A stretch of DNA of 64,000 nt. Origin: Sordaria brevicollis. Lineage: Eukaryota > Ascomycota > Sordariomycetes > Sordariales > Sordariaceae. The notes under the pieces were generated by a model. The model saw only the letters and a list, made by a program, of their open reading frames with translations, did not search any database and was not told where the DNA came from. Positions 10,210 to 20,394 of this stretch are shown piece by piece. How positions within the stretch are numbered: the first letter of the stretch is position 1; every line of letters begins with the position of its first letter. Location of the stretch: assembly GCA_033439795.1 (NCBI GenBank), contig JAUTDP010000020.1, positions 186,001 to 250,000 of the forward strand, in the 5' to 3' direction. The position numbers and the translations under genes are program-made.

Positions 10210-11478
10210 TCACGGTCCCTCCCCATTCAACACCTCCTTCATCTGCGTATTATCCAACTCCGCCAACCTCTCCTCTTCCTCTTCCTCGTCCTCCCCCTCC
10301 TCCTCCTCCTCCTCCTCCTCCTCCTCCCGCTCCCAATCCGGCCCCGGCGCCAGCCCAATCGGCAAAACCCCATAATACCCCGGCCCAGGCCCCGGTTCCA
10401 AATGACGACCGCCCCCGACAGCGACAGCGTGGTAACCGTGAGACGGAGCTTCCGCATTTGTTGCACAGTCTTCACTCTCAACAGCCAGATACACAGGACG
10501 CTCGGGGAGGTAGGCACCCCGTGGTAGTGACAATCGGGTCATGGTTGTTTTGTGTTTTTGTTGCTGCTGCTGCTGCTGCTGCTGGGCGTTCTTTTTGCGG
10601 CGGCGGCGGTGACGCTGCTGGCGTCGCTGTTGTTGGCGATGGAGACTGAATGCTAAGAGGCCGAGGAAGGCGACGGAGAGGATGATGCAGAGGGTTAAAC
10701 TCGCTATGGAGGCTTTGGAGGTCCAGAAGGGGGAGGGGGAGACGGCGGTGGGTGGGGGGTTGGTTTTTGGGGGAGGGGTGGAGGAAGCGGTGGCTGGTGT
10801 GATGGATGTTGGGGAAGGCGTTGTTGTTGACGAGGACATGCTTGATGTTGTCCCAGCCTCGTTTCTAGGAGATGACGCCGTTGAATGACCACCGGCCGCC
10901 GTCAGAACGCCCGTCTCCGATACCGTATTGCTCCTCGCCGACGACGGCAAAACTACCCACCGCCTTTTTACGCCTGCCACGGCCATCAGATCATCGAACG
11001 CCACCTGACATCGCACGTTCGACTCGCTCGCCTCGAAGCGATCGTCGCATTTGGCCTTGCTTGGACAACAAGCTTTCTTGGTACCGCGGGCGAGGTTGGT
11101 GCAGGATACGGAGTCGGGCTCGCTGCAGGCGGAGGGTTGGTTGGTGAAGGAGGTGCGCGAGCCGGTTCTTTACATGTGGAAGAGCGGTTAGTTGGGCCTA
11201 CGAGGTGGAGGATGGGGAAGATACGTACCCCTCGCAACACCAGCTTGGTCCTCCGCCGTCGACACATCGGGGAAAGCTTTGTCCTTTTCGATGACCTGTT
11301 CGGACGTGTCAGCGATAGCCTACGAAATTGGGTGGGAAGGCTGACAGCATGTGGTGCGGCCTGGGGCACATGTCTTCGATTCGGCGCCTCCGTTGGGATA
11401 TACTTCGGCGCAGATGTCGCCTCGCCTGGAGAGCTGGCGTGGTTTGGTCTTGCCGCTATAGCTGGATGGGAAGCGCAT
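10210..11478 (-). CDS. Cys-rich single-pass membrane protein with acidic and Gln-rich cytoplasmic tail (unknown function)
   Basis: Complement of exons 11346-11478, 11229-11295 and 10210-11167, giving 385 residues if the ATG at 11478 is right. The N-terminal third has paired cysteines (TCAPGRTTCC, CVDGGGPSWCCEG, CSEPDSVSC, KKACCPSKAKCDD), suggesting a disulfide-bonded extracellular domain. A Ser/Thr/Pro-rich linker follows, then one membrane helix (about 220-240, SLTLCIILSVAFLGLLAF). The tail is basic at first (RRRRKK), then has a nine-Gln run and a Glu-rich run encoded by GAG/GAA repeats. The layout resembles fungal wall-stress-sensor-like proteins, but no known domain is recognised. A signal peptide is missing at the chosen start, so an upstream first exon may exist. 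The first intron's donor (GTCAGC) is weak. Confidence 0.7.
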
Positions 11479-12321
11479 CTTCCTCCCTTGGAAATGCAGA
11501 GATTATTGAAGAGCGACCGGGACGCAGCACGGACAATGGCAGCGGAACGATATCTTCGGACCAACAGAGTTTGTCGATTCCTGGGCTCAATTCGAATCGT
11601 TGTTGCTACTTTGGAGTCAAAGTCTACAAGGCAAAGGGAAATCGGATCACCCAATGCATTTGGAAACCTATGAGCCCGGGTATCTGAACCGCAATCCCCA
11701 AGGCGGTCAGTCAAGTGGATGACCTCGCCTCAACCAAAAGTCATGCTGCAAGTTTGCAGAGGAGGTCGGCAATATCCGCGATATAGTGCACGACGTCTAT
11801 CGTCACTGATTTGTGTGGGTTTACATTTTCCCTGAGCGTCCAAAGGATGCCCGAAAATGTGTACGCAGGACTGGCCAGTGCCAGTGTTTGTTCGCGTATC
11901 GTGTCGTATCGGATCTTTGTTTGTCGGTTTGTCGCGATCCTTGAATCAAGGCACACTCATGAACAAAGACTTTACCCTGGAACATGACGGGGGTGGCATT
12001 GCCCACTCTCCCGGGTTTCTGTGGACGAGCCCCTTGCGGTTGACCCCTCAAATCAACAAAGGCGACGGGCCAACAACCAACACGTACCTGTGCCACCCGC
12101 CCTCCTCCGAATTTGGTGTCGAAAAGATTTGCACCTACGGAAATTGGGCGGATGGCACAGGTATTTGTCGGTTGCTCGTTTGCTCCAGTTAATATCTCGA
12201 TGCAAGTGTCCTCTTTTGGACTTTTATACGTCTCCTCCTTGCCTGGAGCCTTTAAACTGCTGGTGATCCCGACGTTGTCCCTCGTATCTTGAAAAGGCAT
12301 GGCTTCGGTCCAACCGGTCAG
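11479..12321. other. Divergent intergenic region, no clear gene
   Basis: About 840 bp between divergent genes. It may contain a missing first exon of the Cys-rich membrane protein and the promoters of both genes. No convincing coding stretch was found. Confidence 0.5.
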
Positions 12322-13402
12322 ATGTTCGAAAATCTTCCAGCCTTGCGGATCTTCGCGATCTTGGGATGCGCGTTTGTTTCATTTTATCTTCTCTGTACAG
12401 ATCATGAACGAGCCGGTTATTCGAGTGCGGTCCGATACCAGACGAGGCCCATTAGCCTATACCCCAACGTGACAACGCTCGACCCTGATAATACGCCAGA
12501 GAAGTCATCAAATCTTGACCTGGAACTAGTGGTGGCCAGTATGAAGCATCAAAACACTAGTTGGGTCCACGAATACTTGCCCGACTGGCCGGCCAGCATC
12601 TACGTCGTCAATGACCCCAATGCTCCTCTCACGGTCCCCAAGAATAAGGGGCATGAGGCCATGGTCTATCTCACGTACGTCCCCCCTTCACCAGTCTCCC
12701 TGACAAAATACTAACAGAAACTCCAGACACCTCATCGACCGCTACGACACCCTCGCCACCACCACCGTCTTCATCCACGCCCAACGCTTCGCCTGGCACA
12801 ACGACGACCCAGACTACGACGCCCTCGTCACCCTCCGCCACCTCCAAACCCCCTACGTCCAAGAATCCGGCTACGTCAACCTCCGCTGCGTCTGGATCCT
12901 CGGCTGCCCCTCCGAAGTCCGGCCCCATCTCGACGCCAAAGACCCTCAATCCCTTCCCCCCACCGAACCCAGCTCCACCCTAACCCTAAAAGAAATCTTC
13001 AAACCCGCCTTCCAACAAATCCTCCCCTCCCTCCCCGTCCCCTCCGTCGTCGCCGTCTCCTGCTGCTCCCAATTCGCCGTCTCACGCGCTACCGTCCACC
13101 GCCGACCGAGGGAGGATTACGTCCGCTTTCGGGAGTGGTTAATCAACACCGAGTACGACGATAGCTTGTCGGGACGGGTGTTTGAGTATACGTGGCATAT
13201 CATTTTTGGGAAAGAGGCGGTGTTTTGTCCGGATGCGGGGAGTTGTTATTGTAAGGTTTTTGGACTTTGTGGACTGGGGGGTTGTGGGAGGGAGGGGTGT
13301 GAGGGTAGGTATGTACTGCCGAAGGTGGCGACGCTGCCTGAGGGGTGGCCGGGGAGGGGGTGGGAGGGGGAGGATAGGGGTTATCGAGGTCCGGATGTGT
13401 GA
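12322..13402 (+). CDS. DUF3431 type II membrane protein (glycosyltransferase-like, uncharacterised)
   Basis: Exons 12322-12674 and 12727-13402 give 342 residues. The 52-bp intron has a GTACGT donor and ACTAAC branch, and splicing restores YLTHLIDRYDTLA across the junction. The ATG at 12322 is preferred because the frame upstream has no in-frame ATG nearby and the protein then opens with a signal-anchor helix (LRIFAILGCAFVSFYLL). The body matches DUF3431: LELVVASMKHQNTSWVHEYLPDW, NKGHEAMVYLTHLIDRYD, FIHAQRFAWHNDDP, SCCSQFAVSR and REWLINTEYDDSLSGRVFEYTWHIIFG. Proteins of this type are probably Golgi-resident, and a glycosyltransferase role has been suggested for the family but is not proven. 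The C-terminal Gly/Arg-rich end after FCPDAGSCYCKVFG is less conserved. Confidence 0.85.
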
Positions 13403-13959
13403 TGACCGGCTGTGCGGCTGAAGGGCTGCGAGAGATTGCGTCCCGGTGGCCGTTGAAGGGGGGGCTGTCGGGTCTGTGGCAGGTTTGTGGGAGAATGCAA
13501 TGCTCGCACGTCGAAGGACCGGCACGTTGGTTGCATTTTCTCAGAAAATCTGTGGAAGATGGGGATGTTTGCATGCGTTGCACGCCGATGGCAGCAGGTG
13601 GACAACCCAAAGTCATGGACTGCGATGCTGTGCACATGTGGCTCATGCAGAGGCACGAATGTTTTGGAGGGGAAAATACTCGAGAAGAGGCATGGCTGGC
13701 AACATGAAGCTGCAATGCACGAATATTCATTTTTCTTCACAGAGGATTACGACAGGCAAAAAATGGGAATAAACAAGAGGGCAGTTCATCGCTATTAAAG
13801 GACGGGGTGGCCTTCTTCGACTGGATTACCGTCTTCTTCCCATATCATATCCTCAAAACTGTCGTTTCGCCAGAACTTTTGGAACTTTCCAACATCTCGA
13901 TATCTCTCGACATCCAACCCCAAATCTCCCGCCAACCAACGCTTCTTCACACACCAAAA
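13403..13959. other. Intergenic region between DUF3431 gene and small membrane protein gene
   Basis: About 560 bp between two genes on the same strand. The last 160 bases before 13960 are open in the downstream frame but carry no Met and look like 5' UTR. Nothing else is recognised. Confidence 0.6.
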
Positions 13960-15057
13960 ATGGCTACCTCAACTCTCAACCCGTACCGTTCCCCCGCCAT
14001 GGGTTCCAACCAACGCACCCTCCTCCCAACCCACATCCACACCTCCCTACTCCCTCCCCGACCCACCAACACACCCACCATCGCCATCCTCGCCTCCCTC
14101 CTCATCCTCACCATCGGCCTCACAGCCATCAACACAATCTTCACCTCCCCGGCCCTTCCCTCCTTCCTCCTGAAACACGCCTTCTACTCGCCATTAGGAA
14201 TCGGCATCATCCAATACCTTCTCGCCATCGCCGTATGCTTGCTTACTCTGGCCAGCATTCTTTGCTGTATCAAGATCTTTTCGAAATTGGAACGAAGTCG
14301 GAGTGGAAGTGGAAGGTCAAGCGGCAACCGCACGTACCGCACGCACCGGGGTCACTCCCATCGGAATTTGTTGGGGAGTATTCGTGGGGATTTGCGTGAC
14401 GAGCATGAACGGGATTTGGAACGGGATTTGGAAGCCAACCTGCCCCCAATGCCCCGCCGCCAAAGCCAAAGCCTTGGCATTGGCCGCTCCATGCCTGGGA
14501 ACGATATGACCATGGATGGGCAGGACGAAAGAGGCGGAGGTGCTGGAGGTGGTGCAGGTGGTGGAAGTGGAAACGGAGGTACCCCCCCTCACCAAGACAA
14601 TTACATGGGCATGGGCATGTATTGGGATTGGTATCGGGGTTTTATTGTCGAGGACTTTGATGCCTCGTCCTATACGCTGTTGGATGAGTATGATGATGTG
14701 TTTTATGGCTTTTCGGGATTCAGATCTGGATCTGCCAGGGATGATGTCCGGCTTGGTCAAACTCGCAATGGCAATGGCAACGGCAAGGGCGAGGGCGGCT
14801 CTTTTGGGCGTACTAGGCTCGACAATGAGATACGAGGTGCGGAGGGTGGGACTTCGGCTTCTGGCTTGGGCTCGAGGTCGAAGTCAAAGTCGAACTTGGA
14901 GGAGGGCAAAGGTTCGCAAGACGGACACAGGATGGTGGAGGATGGTGAGGATTGTGAGCCCGAGGTGCCCGCTTCACCTGCGGCTACTATTGGGCTGGAG
15001 CAGGGGGAGCGTGTTCCTTTGATGGGACCTGAGGGGATGGGGATGAGGTATACCTAG
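13960..15057 (+). CDS. Predicted membrane protein with two N-terminal helices, Gly/Ser-rich tail (unknown)
   Basis: Single exon, 365 residues from the ATG at 13960 (context CCAAAAATGGC). Two hydrophobic segments lie near the N terminus: about 45-68 (TIAILASLLILTIGLTAINTIF) and about 88-112 (GIIQYLLAIAVCLLTLASILCC). The rest is hydrophilic, rich in Arg/Asp/Glu repeats (DEHERDLERDLEANL), Gly/Asn-rich runs and Ser. One conserved-looking patch stands out: WDWYRGFIVEDFDASSYTLLDEYDDVFYGF. I recognise no family. The two-helix hairpin followed by a long soluble tail suggests an organelle or plasma-membrane protein with a cytosolic C terminus. The same strand continues with the large polytopic protein gene 1.2 kb on, but no shared role can be claimed. 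Confidence 0.75.
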   Translation: MATSTLNPYRSPAMGSNQRTLLPTHIHTSLLPPRPTNTPTIAILASLLILTIGLTAINTIFTSPALPSFLLKHAFYSPLGIGIIQYLLAIAVCLLTLASILCCIKIFSKLERSRSGSGRSSGNRTYRTHRGHSHRNLLGSIRGDLRDEHERDLERDLEANLPPMPRRQSQSLGIGRSMPGNDMTMDGQDERGGGAGGGAGGGSGNGGTPPHQDNYMGMGMYWDWYRGFIVEDFDASSYTLLDEYDDVFYGFSGFRSGSARDDVRLGQTRNGNGNGKGEGGSFGRTRLDNEIRGAEGGTSASGLGSRSKSKSNLEEGKGSQDGHRMVEDGEDCEPEVPASPAATIGLEQGERVPLMGPEGMGMRYT

Positions 15058-16259
15058 AGACTTGGGGGAATACTTGGAAGGGATGTGACTGGAGGATGAG
15101 AGAACAAAAGGATGGGGGAGTCAGGATAAGGGGGCGGATGATGTTTGTGATAGGGGGATGCATTTATCAGTTGGATTTAATGGTGGAAAAGCAGACTGAC
15201 GTTGGAGGGGATGTTTAGCTGTTTCCTGAAGTATCGGAGGAAGGGCTGCCAGACATAAATCAACATCAGGCTGTCGTTTCCAAGACTAGGGGTTGGATGA
15301 AGGCCTCTGTGTATGTGACTTGAGCCTGATGGAACGAATGTGGGGGAAACAAACTATAGTTAGTGTCTCTAAAGATCAACGTGGAGTTGTGAAGAAGTTG
15401 GCCATTGAACAAGCTTTCCAATACTTCAGTTGTGTAACTCAAACTCCAGGCTCCAAGTGAATCTCCTGCTCGTTCTTGCTGTTCATTCAGCTGTTGTGAT
15501 GTTCCCCCCATTTGGTCGGGGACGACCACGTGCGGGGTACAGAACGGGGAATTGGGGAAGAAACGTGACACCTTCTCCGATTTTCTCTACATTCGATTCT
15601 TCTTCCCGTCAGGATCACCGTCTCCGGCCTCCATCATCATCTCTCCCACAAGCCCCGAGTCTTGTCCAGTGAGTGAGGTGCTGCGCCACGCTGTTTGTGT
15701 GCAACACCACCTACGAGCCATACTTCCCTTTCCAGGCTCTCCCCAAGCCCAGTTCCCCAGCTTTCCCCAAGATTAGGAAGGGAAGTAAGGCTGGCGAACA
15801 CGTTTTCATCATCCCGCTCGTGACTTCAGCTCCCAGGCACCCCTTCTTTCGCTTTCAGTTCATCCATGATTCGTCGAGGCTTATCTATCAGATTATGCCA
15901 CACCTCTCGTGGCGTCCACTGTCCGGTGAACGCATTTGGGTTGAAGAAGCAGGTTGAAGAAACAGGGCGGGACTAGAATCGATTAAGACCATCAAATGGG
16001 CAGGCAGCCAACCCAAGCGCCAGGTCATGTTCGACTGCTGGACAGACGACAACCGGAACCATATTTCGGTGAAGCTATGGTTGCACAAGCCATGTCAAAG
16101 CAAGTCGAATTGCGCTGGCTGAGCTTACGCCTCACAAATAGTGCACATGGTAAGGCTGTGATGGATCGTGAAAAGGGTACAAGTATGGAACATGTCTACC
16201 CATGCCTTGCTCTCTTCACAACTGGTTTCAACAACCACCGCCCATCAAATGCCACCAAC
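15058..16259. other. Intergenic region before the large membrane-protein gene
   Basis: About 1.2 kb. The frame of the downstream gene is open from 15996, but residues before the Met at 16260 look unlike a protein start and would hide its signal peptide. This stretch is read as promoter and 5' UTR. A CACGTG motif occurs near 15528. Confidence 0.55.
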
Positions 16260-18779
16260 ATGGCGTACACTCCTCGAAAAGCCTTGGGCTTGAGCCTCAC
16301 ATTCCTAGTCCTCTTGCTAGGAATCTTCCCACAACCCACCAGAGCAGTGCAGCGCTATGACGAATCACAATGCTGTCTACAGGCCAAACAAGACGAACAA
16401 TTTACTTGGACCGTTACCAAAGACCCAGTTACGGGCATGAACCTCTCCAGCGAAGCCCCCATCTGTGGCCAGGTGTACAACGACAACATTCTGCCCGCTC
16501 CCGAGCTCAAAGTGACCTATGCCTACTGCAAGAACAATTGTGGAGGCTTTGGACTCTCCAAGGGTGACGAGCCAGGGCAGTGGGCCGCTCCCATCGTTCA
16601 GTTCCTGCTTCCATCCGTCATCTTCAGCATGAACGTTCCGAGACGTCACATTCTTCTCTCAAACAGCCGGTTCAAGGACTGGGTATGGAGGACACTTCCC
16701 CTTCCCCTCGCAGGCAAACGACGGAAAGCAGTAGAGATTCTGGTAAAAATCATACTGCAAGCTTTGGACACTCTTTTCGGTGGACTTGATGTTTTGCTTT
16801 GGATTGTGGTGATCATGGGCATGGCTGGACCGATGATGGTTGGAGGACTCCATGAAGCCGTTCTCGACCATAAGATTGTGAAAGCTTTGGAGGAAGGGGT
16901 ACACAGGGACCAAGATATGGCAAGAAAACCACCAACGTTGAAGAGCCTCAGGATCACCGTTGAGGTGCTGGTGACGGCTATCTCGGGAAACTTGGTCATG
17001 GGAGAGAAGGGAGGGTATCCCGAGGTGGAGATCAAGAAGGCTTTGCTGGCCAGCTTTCCTGGAGCAGACTCTGAAGTTATCGACCATCACTCCTCGACAT
17101 CCTCTCGGGAACCATCACCATCCGGACCACTCCTCCCACCTTTACCCTTCCAAGCACAGGTGACGCCTCCGACACGGGCTAATACTGGTGGAACAACAAT
17201 ACAGCCTAGCCATTCCCTTCAGCCATCGCCGGATATCTCATTACAGCCACTCGACGAAGGTGCAAGCAAGAAACTCCGCGAACAACTGACACGGTTGATA
17301 TCGTCCCAGTTAAACTTCGCGGCCACCATCGGCGCCCCTGTTGTCTTCTACCTTGGTGCCTTCATCTACACCATCCTCGACATCAGGAATATGCCTTCAG
17401 ATCAGGACGCTGCCATATCACTTGCCTTTGGCGTGGAGTGGATGATTATAGTCCATGTCGCCATCATCGGCGGCTGTCTCCTAGCGAGCAACAACCCGAG
17501 TCCAGTTGACTTGCTCGTTGGCAAGGAAGCCCCCAAGGAGCGAATATCTGCAAAGCGCATCAAGTGGCTGTACTTCACGCGGAAGAACGCCTATGATGGC
17601 GTGTTCCAGCCGGTCAATATGTGGAAGAGAGGGATCAACAAGTCCAAGTGGCTGAGGGAGTCGGAGGTGTACCAGAACAACGAGAGGTTTCGAGAAAGAG
17701 TGAAGATCAAGAAGCGGGAGTATTTCTTCTTGATAGCTTTGCAGGCTTTCATCTTGATCACTCTTCCGCCGGCTGCAGGTGCATTTGTGGCCTGGCTGAC
17801 ACCGCCGATCGGATGGAGTTGTCGGTCACTGAGTTTCGTGACGTATTCGGGCTCACAGTTCTTACAGACTCTGACTTATTTTATCTACCTGTACCTGTGG
17901 GAAAGGGATCAAGAGAGGCATAGGAGGAATCAAGTCCAAGACCAAGAGTTCGGACAATGTGTGTCAAGCACAAGGGCTCCCATTACCCATCATATGAGAC
18001 AGGAGAGTGTCGTGGACAATAGACCTACCCAGCAACCTCTAGAGGCCTACACGCCATCTTTCGGCTCCCGCACTCTGAGCATGGGCACCGAGGTGGACGA
18101 TGAAGAGGACATCGGCTGTGGCCGTTACGATATGGAAGTGGAACTCAAGGAAATCCACACAAGGACACAACTCCTGTCAGAACCCTCAACTCCATCTCCA
18201 GGACCCTCCAGATCTTCCCGACAAACGGACGAATCTCGCAGTTCCAACCCCAATCGCACCCACAGGGGCAGGCTCAACTCCAGCTCAAGTACCAACCTCG
18301 ACCGGACCCCCTCCCCTCGGCCCTCCATGGCCCTTCTCAAATCCAAAACTATACAAACACCACCAGCCCACACCTCCTCCACTTGGTCCAAACCCCCCAA
18401 ATCCCTCCCAACCCACCTCTTCCAAACCCTCTCCACCCTCCTCTTCCTCCTCTCCCTCTTCCTCTCCATCGGCACAACCCTCATGCAGATAATGGGCGTC
18501 TACCGCAACTGTTTCTGCTACATCACCGTCGCCTACTGGTTCAACACCAACACCTCGCACCCCAACCCCGCCATGGTCAATGTGGCCAGTGATACTTGGT
18601 ACCAGCGGAACTCGAGTTACAACTGGATGGTCATGGGCGGGGTGGCGACGGCGTTTATGGCTGCTTGTGCGTATGCCGGGTGGTGGTTTCAGGGGATGAT
18701 TAGACGCGGGCTGGCGGAGGTGGTGAGCAGGGAGGTTTGGCGTGGGTGTGAAAGTGGGGATGAGGGTGATGGGAGGTGA
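16260..18779 (+). CDS. Large polytopic membrane protein with signal peptide (uncharacterised fungal family)
   Basis: Single exon, 839 residues. The ATG at 16260 opens a clear signal peptide (LGLSLTFLVLLLGIFPQPTRA). A short luminal domain with cysteines follows (QCCLQAKQDEQ, EAPICGQ, YAYCKNNCGGFG). Then come about six to eight hydrophobic segments: WAAPIVQFLLPSVIFSM; LLWIVVIMGMAGPMMV; APVVFYLGAFIYTILDI; VEWMIIVHVAIIGGCLLA; FFLIALQAFILITLPPAAGAFVAW; FLQTLTYFIYLYLW; LSTLLFLLSLFLSIGTTLMQIMG; MGGVATAFMAACAYAGWWF. A long Ser/Pro-rich cytosolic loop lies between the sixth and seventh. The architecture is widespread in filamentous ascomycetes as an uncharacterised integral membrane protein. No transporter or enzyme motif is seen. 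An upstream in-frame start (15996) is possible but unlikely. Confidence 0.85.
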   Translation: MAYTPRKALGLSLTFLVLLLGIFPQPTRAVQRYDESQCCLQAKQDEQFTWTVTKDPVTGMNLSSEAPICGQVYNDNILPAPELKVTYAYCKNNCGGFGLSKGDEPGQWAAPIVQFLLPSVIFSMNVPRRHILLSNSRFKDWVWRTLPLPLAGKRRKAVEILVKIILQALDTLFGGLDVLLWIVVIMGMAGPMMVGGLHEAVLDHKIVKALEEGVHRDQDMARKPPTLKSLRITVEVLVTAISGNLVMGEKGGYPEVEIKKALLASFPGADSEVIDHHSSTSSREPSPSGPLLPPLPFQAQVTPPTRANTGGTTIQPSHSLQPSPDISLQPLDEGASKKLREQLTRLISSQLNFAATIGAPVVFYLGAFIYTILDIRNMPSDQDAAISLAFGVEWMIIVHVAIIGGCLLASNNPSPVDLLVGKEAPKERISAKRIKWLYFTRKNAYDGVFQPVNMWKRGINKSKWLRESEVYQNNERFRERVKIKKREYFFLIALQAFILITLPPAAGAFVAWLTPPIGWSCRSLSFVTYSGSQFLQTLTYFIYLYLWERDQERHRRNQVQDQEFGQCVSSTRAPITHHMRQESVVDNRPTQQPLEAYTPSFGSRTLSMGTEVDDEEDIGCGRYDMEVELKEIHTRTQLLSEPSTPSPGPSRSSRQTDESRSSNPNRTHRGRLNSSSSTNLDRTPSPRPSMALLKSKTIQTPPAHTSSTWSKPPKSLPTHLFQTLSTLLFLLSLFLSIGTTLMQIMGVYRNCFCYITVAYWFNTNTSHPNPAMVNVASDTWYQRNSSYNWMVMGGVATAFMAACAYAGWWFQGMIRRGLAEVVSREVWRGCESGDEGDGR

Positions 18780-19215
18780 GATAAAGGGTTGTAATGGGAC
18801 GAAGTGAATAGATTTGAATAGGGAGCGTATAGGGATGTTCGAGATAAATAAAGCAGGGGGTTAATGTGCAATGAATGAAGTCAAATATTCAGCGATGGGG
18901 TTACACTTATAAGCGAGTTTGGGAAGTGAAGCATACAGTCTAGATTTTGGTTAGATGGATGGCGGTAAATGTTTTAATGGGTTTGCAATAGGGAACGGGA
19001 ATATGAAGTATGGCAATATGTGTGGGGAGACCTGGATCCAGGTCCTAGACGAAAGTGCATTATTATAAAGACAAGACATTCAAGTTAGACAACATCGATA
19101 CCAGTCAGGGTATAGCCAAACTCGTCAACTATTAGTAACACTTTTAATACCAACACAATTTCCCTTCAGCATAGACCAGACCCTGACTTCCAGTCTCGTC
19201 CGCAGTAGTGTAGGC
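18780..19215. other. Convergent 3' intergenic region
   Basis: About 440 bp between the stops of two convergent genes. It presumably holds both 3' UTRs, and no further feature is recognised. Confidence 0.6.
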
Positions 19216-20394
19216 TTACGACTGCATCATCTCAAACTGCCCTCCACCAGTCGTCCCAGTCCCATGTGAAGCTTCATATCCATACCCCATCCCCGCGTTC
19301 CCAGGCGGTGTTGGCACCTGTTGAATCGGTGACGCCTCCCTACTACCCGCTCCATGCATCATCAAGAACTCTTCCAGCTGTTGATCGATATCCGTTCCAA
19401 ACTCTTGTTGCAACCCTGCCATTCCAAATTCTCCAATTCCTTCCATTCCTGCTGCTGTCCCTGTTGTCCCTCCTAGTAGTCCAGCCCCAGGTGGCGAATG
19501 CCCCTGTTCTCCTCCTCCTCCTCCAAACTGCGCCGTTACCCCGACTCCGACTCCAGATGTCTGCATCTGACCCGCCCCCGTCCCCGTCCCCATTCCCTTC
19601 CCAACCACACCCGCACCCGCACCCGCACCCGCCTTTCCACCTCCAACCTTCGGCCCCGACCCCCCAAGCAGCATCTCAATCCCCGTCATCCCCCCCTGCG
19701 CCTTCCCCTTTGCCTTCCCTCCCATCCCCCCTAACCCCCCTGTACCATGACCCATCCCCTTTAAGCTGATCTTCCCCCCTCGTACAGCTGTAGCCAGAGC
19801 AAGTCTCGCCTCGTCCCTCTCCCTCCTCAGTCTCCCCTCCGTCTGCTTCGTCTGCAGTCGTTCCTTTTTCAAGAAAGATACCTCAGCCCTGGCTTCATCC
19901 CGCTCGATTCTCAATCGTTTCTCTACTTGCCGGGCGTTGTATAGGTCGTTGCGGAGGGTGGCGAGGGAGAGGCGGGCGGAGTCGCGCTCGGATAGGGCGC
20001 GGGTTAGGAGGGATTGGAGGTTTTGGAGTTGGAGGTGGAGGTCGTCTGAATTTTGGGGGCCGGTGGGAAGTTGTTGTTGGTTCTGGTTTTGGGGGTTGGT
20101 GGGGAAGGAGGTGAAATTGTGTGGTTGCGTTGTTGAAGGACTGGGGAGTGGAAAGGTTGAGTCTAGGATGATTGGTTCCGTGTCTAGGGAAAGTGGTTGT
20201 TGTTGTTGTTGTTGTCGTTGTTGAAGATGCGGATGCATGCCATAGCCTGCTCCGGCTCCGGGTCCGGACCCGGGGTTTAGGGAGGGTCCGATGCCGGTTG
20301 TTGTCCCTGCGCCGGCCCGGGCTTGGGTTTCGTTGTTGTAAGAAAACGGCCCGGGGCCGGTGGTGGATGCGGAAAAAGAGGTGGAGGACATCAT
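19216..20394 (-). CDS. Gly/Gln-rich coiled-coil protein (unknown)
   Basis: Single exon, 392 residues. The N-terminal 110 residues are Gly/Ser/Gln/Pro-rich with a QQQQQ tract. Residues about 120-205 form a long charged coiled coil (LHLQLQNLQSLLTRALSERDS, NARQVEKRLRIERDEARAEVSFLKKER, EGRLRRERDEARLALA). A Gly/Ala/Thr-rich stretch follows. The C terminus holds a short acidic helix (DIDQQLEEFLMMHG) that could be an interaction motif. The first two codons are both ATG (20394 and 20391). No DNA-binding domain is found. The low-complexity plus coiled-coil layout would fit a scaffold or transcription cofactor, but that is a guess. The coiled-coil heptads make it a likely real gene, not chance frame. 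Confidence 0.7.
   Translation of the reverse strand: MMSSTSFSASTTGPGPFSYNNETQARAGAGTTTGIGPSLNPGSGPGAGAGYGMHPHLQQRQQQQQQPLSLDTEPIILDSTFPLPSPSTTQPHNFTSFPTNPQNQNQQQLPTGPQNSDDLHLQLQNLQSLLTRALSERDSARLSLATLRNDLYNARQVEKRLRIERDEARAEVSFLKKERLQTKQTEGRLRRERDEARLALATAVRGGKISLKGMGHGTGGLGGMGGKAKGKAQGGMTGIEMLLGGSGPKVGGGKAGAGAGAGVVGKGMGTGTGAGQMQTSGVGVGVTAQFGGGGGEQGHSPPGAGLLGGTTGTAAGMEGIGEFGMAGLQQEFGTDIDQQLEEFLMMHGAGSREASPIQQVPTPPGNAGMGYGYEASHGTGTTGGGQFEMMQS

Noticed and set aside
15996..16259. N-terminal extension of the large membrane protein
   Set aside because: It would bury an excellent signal peptide at 16260, so it is read as 5' UTR.
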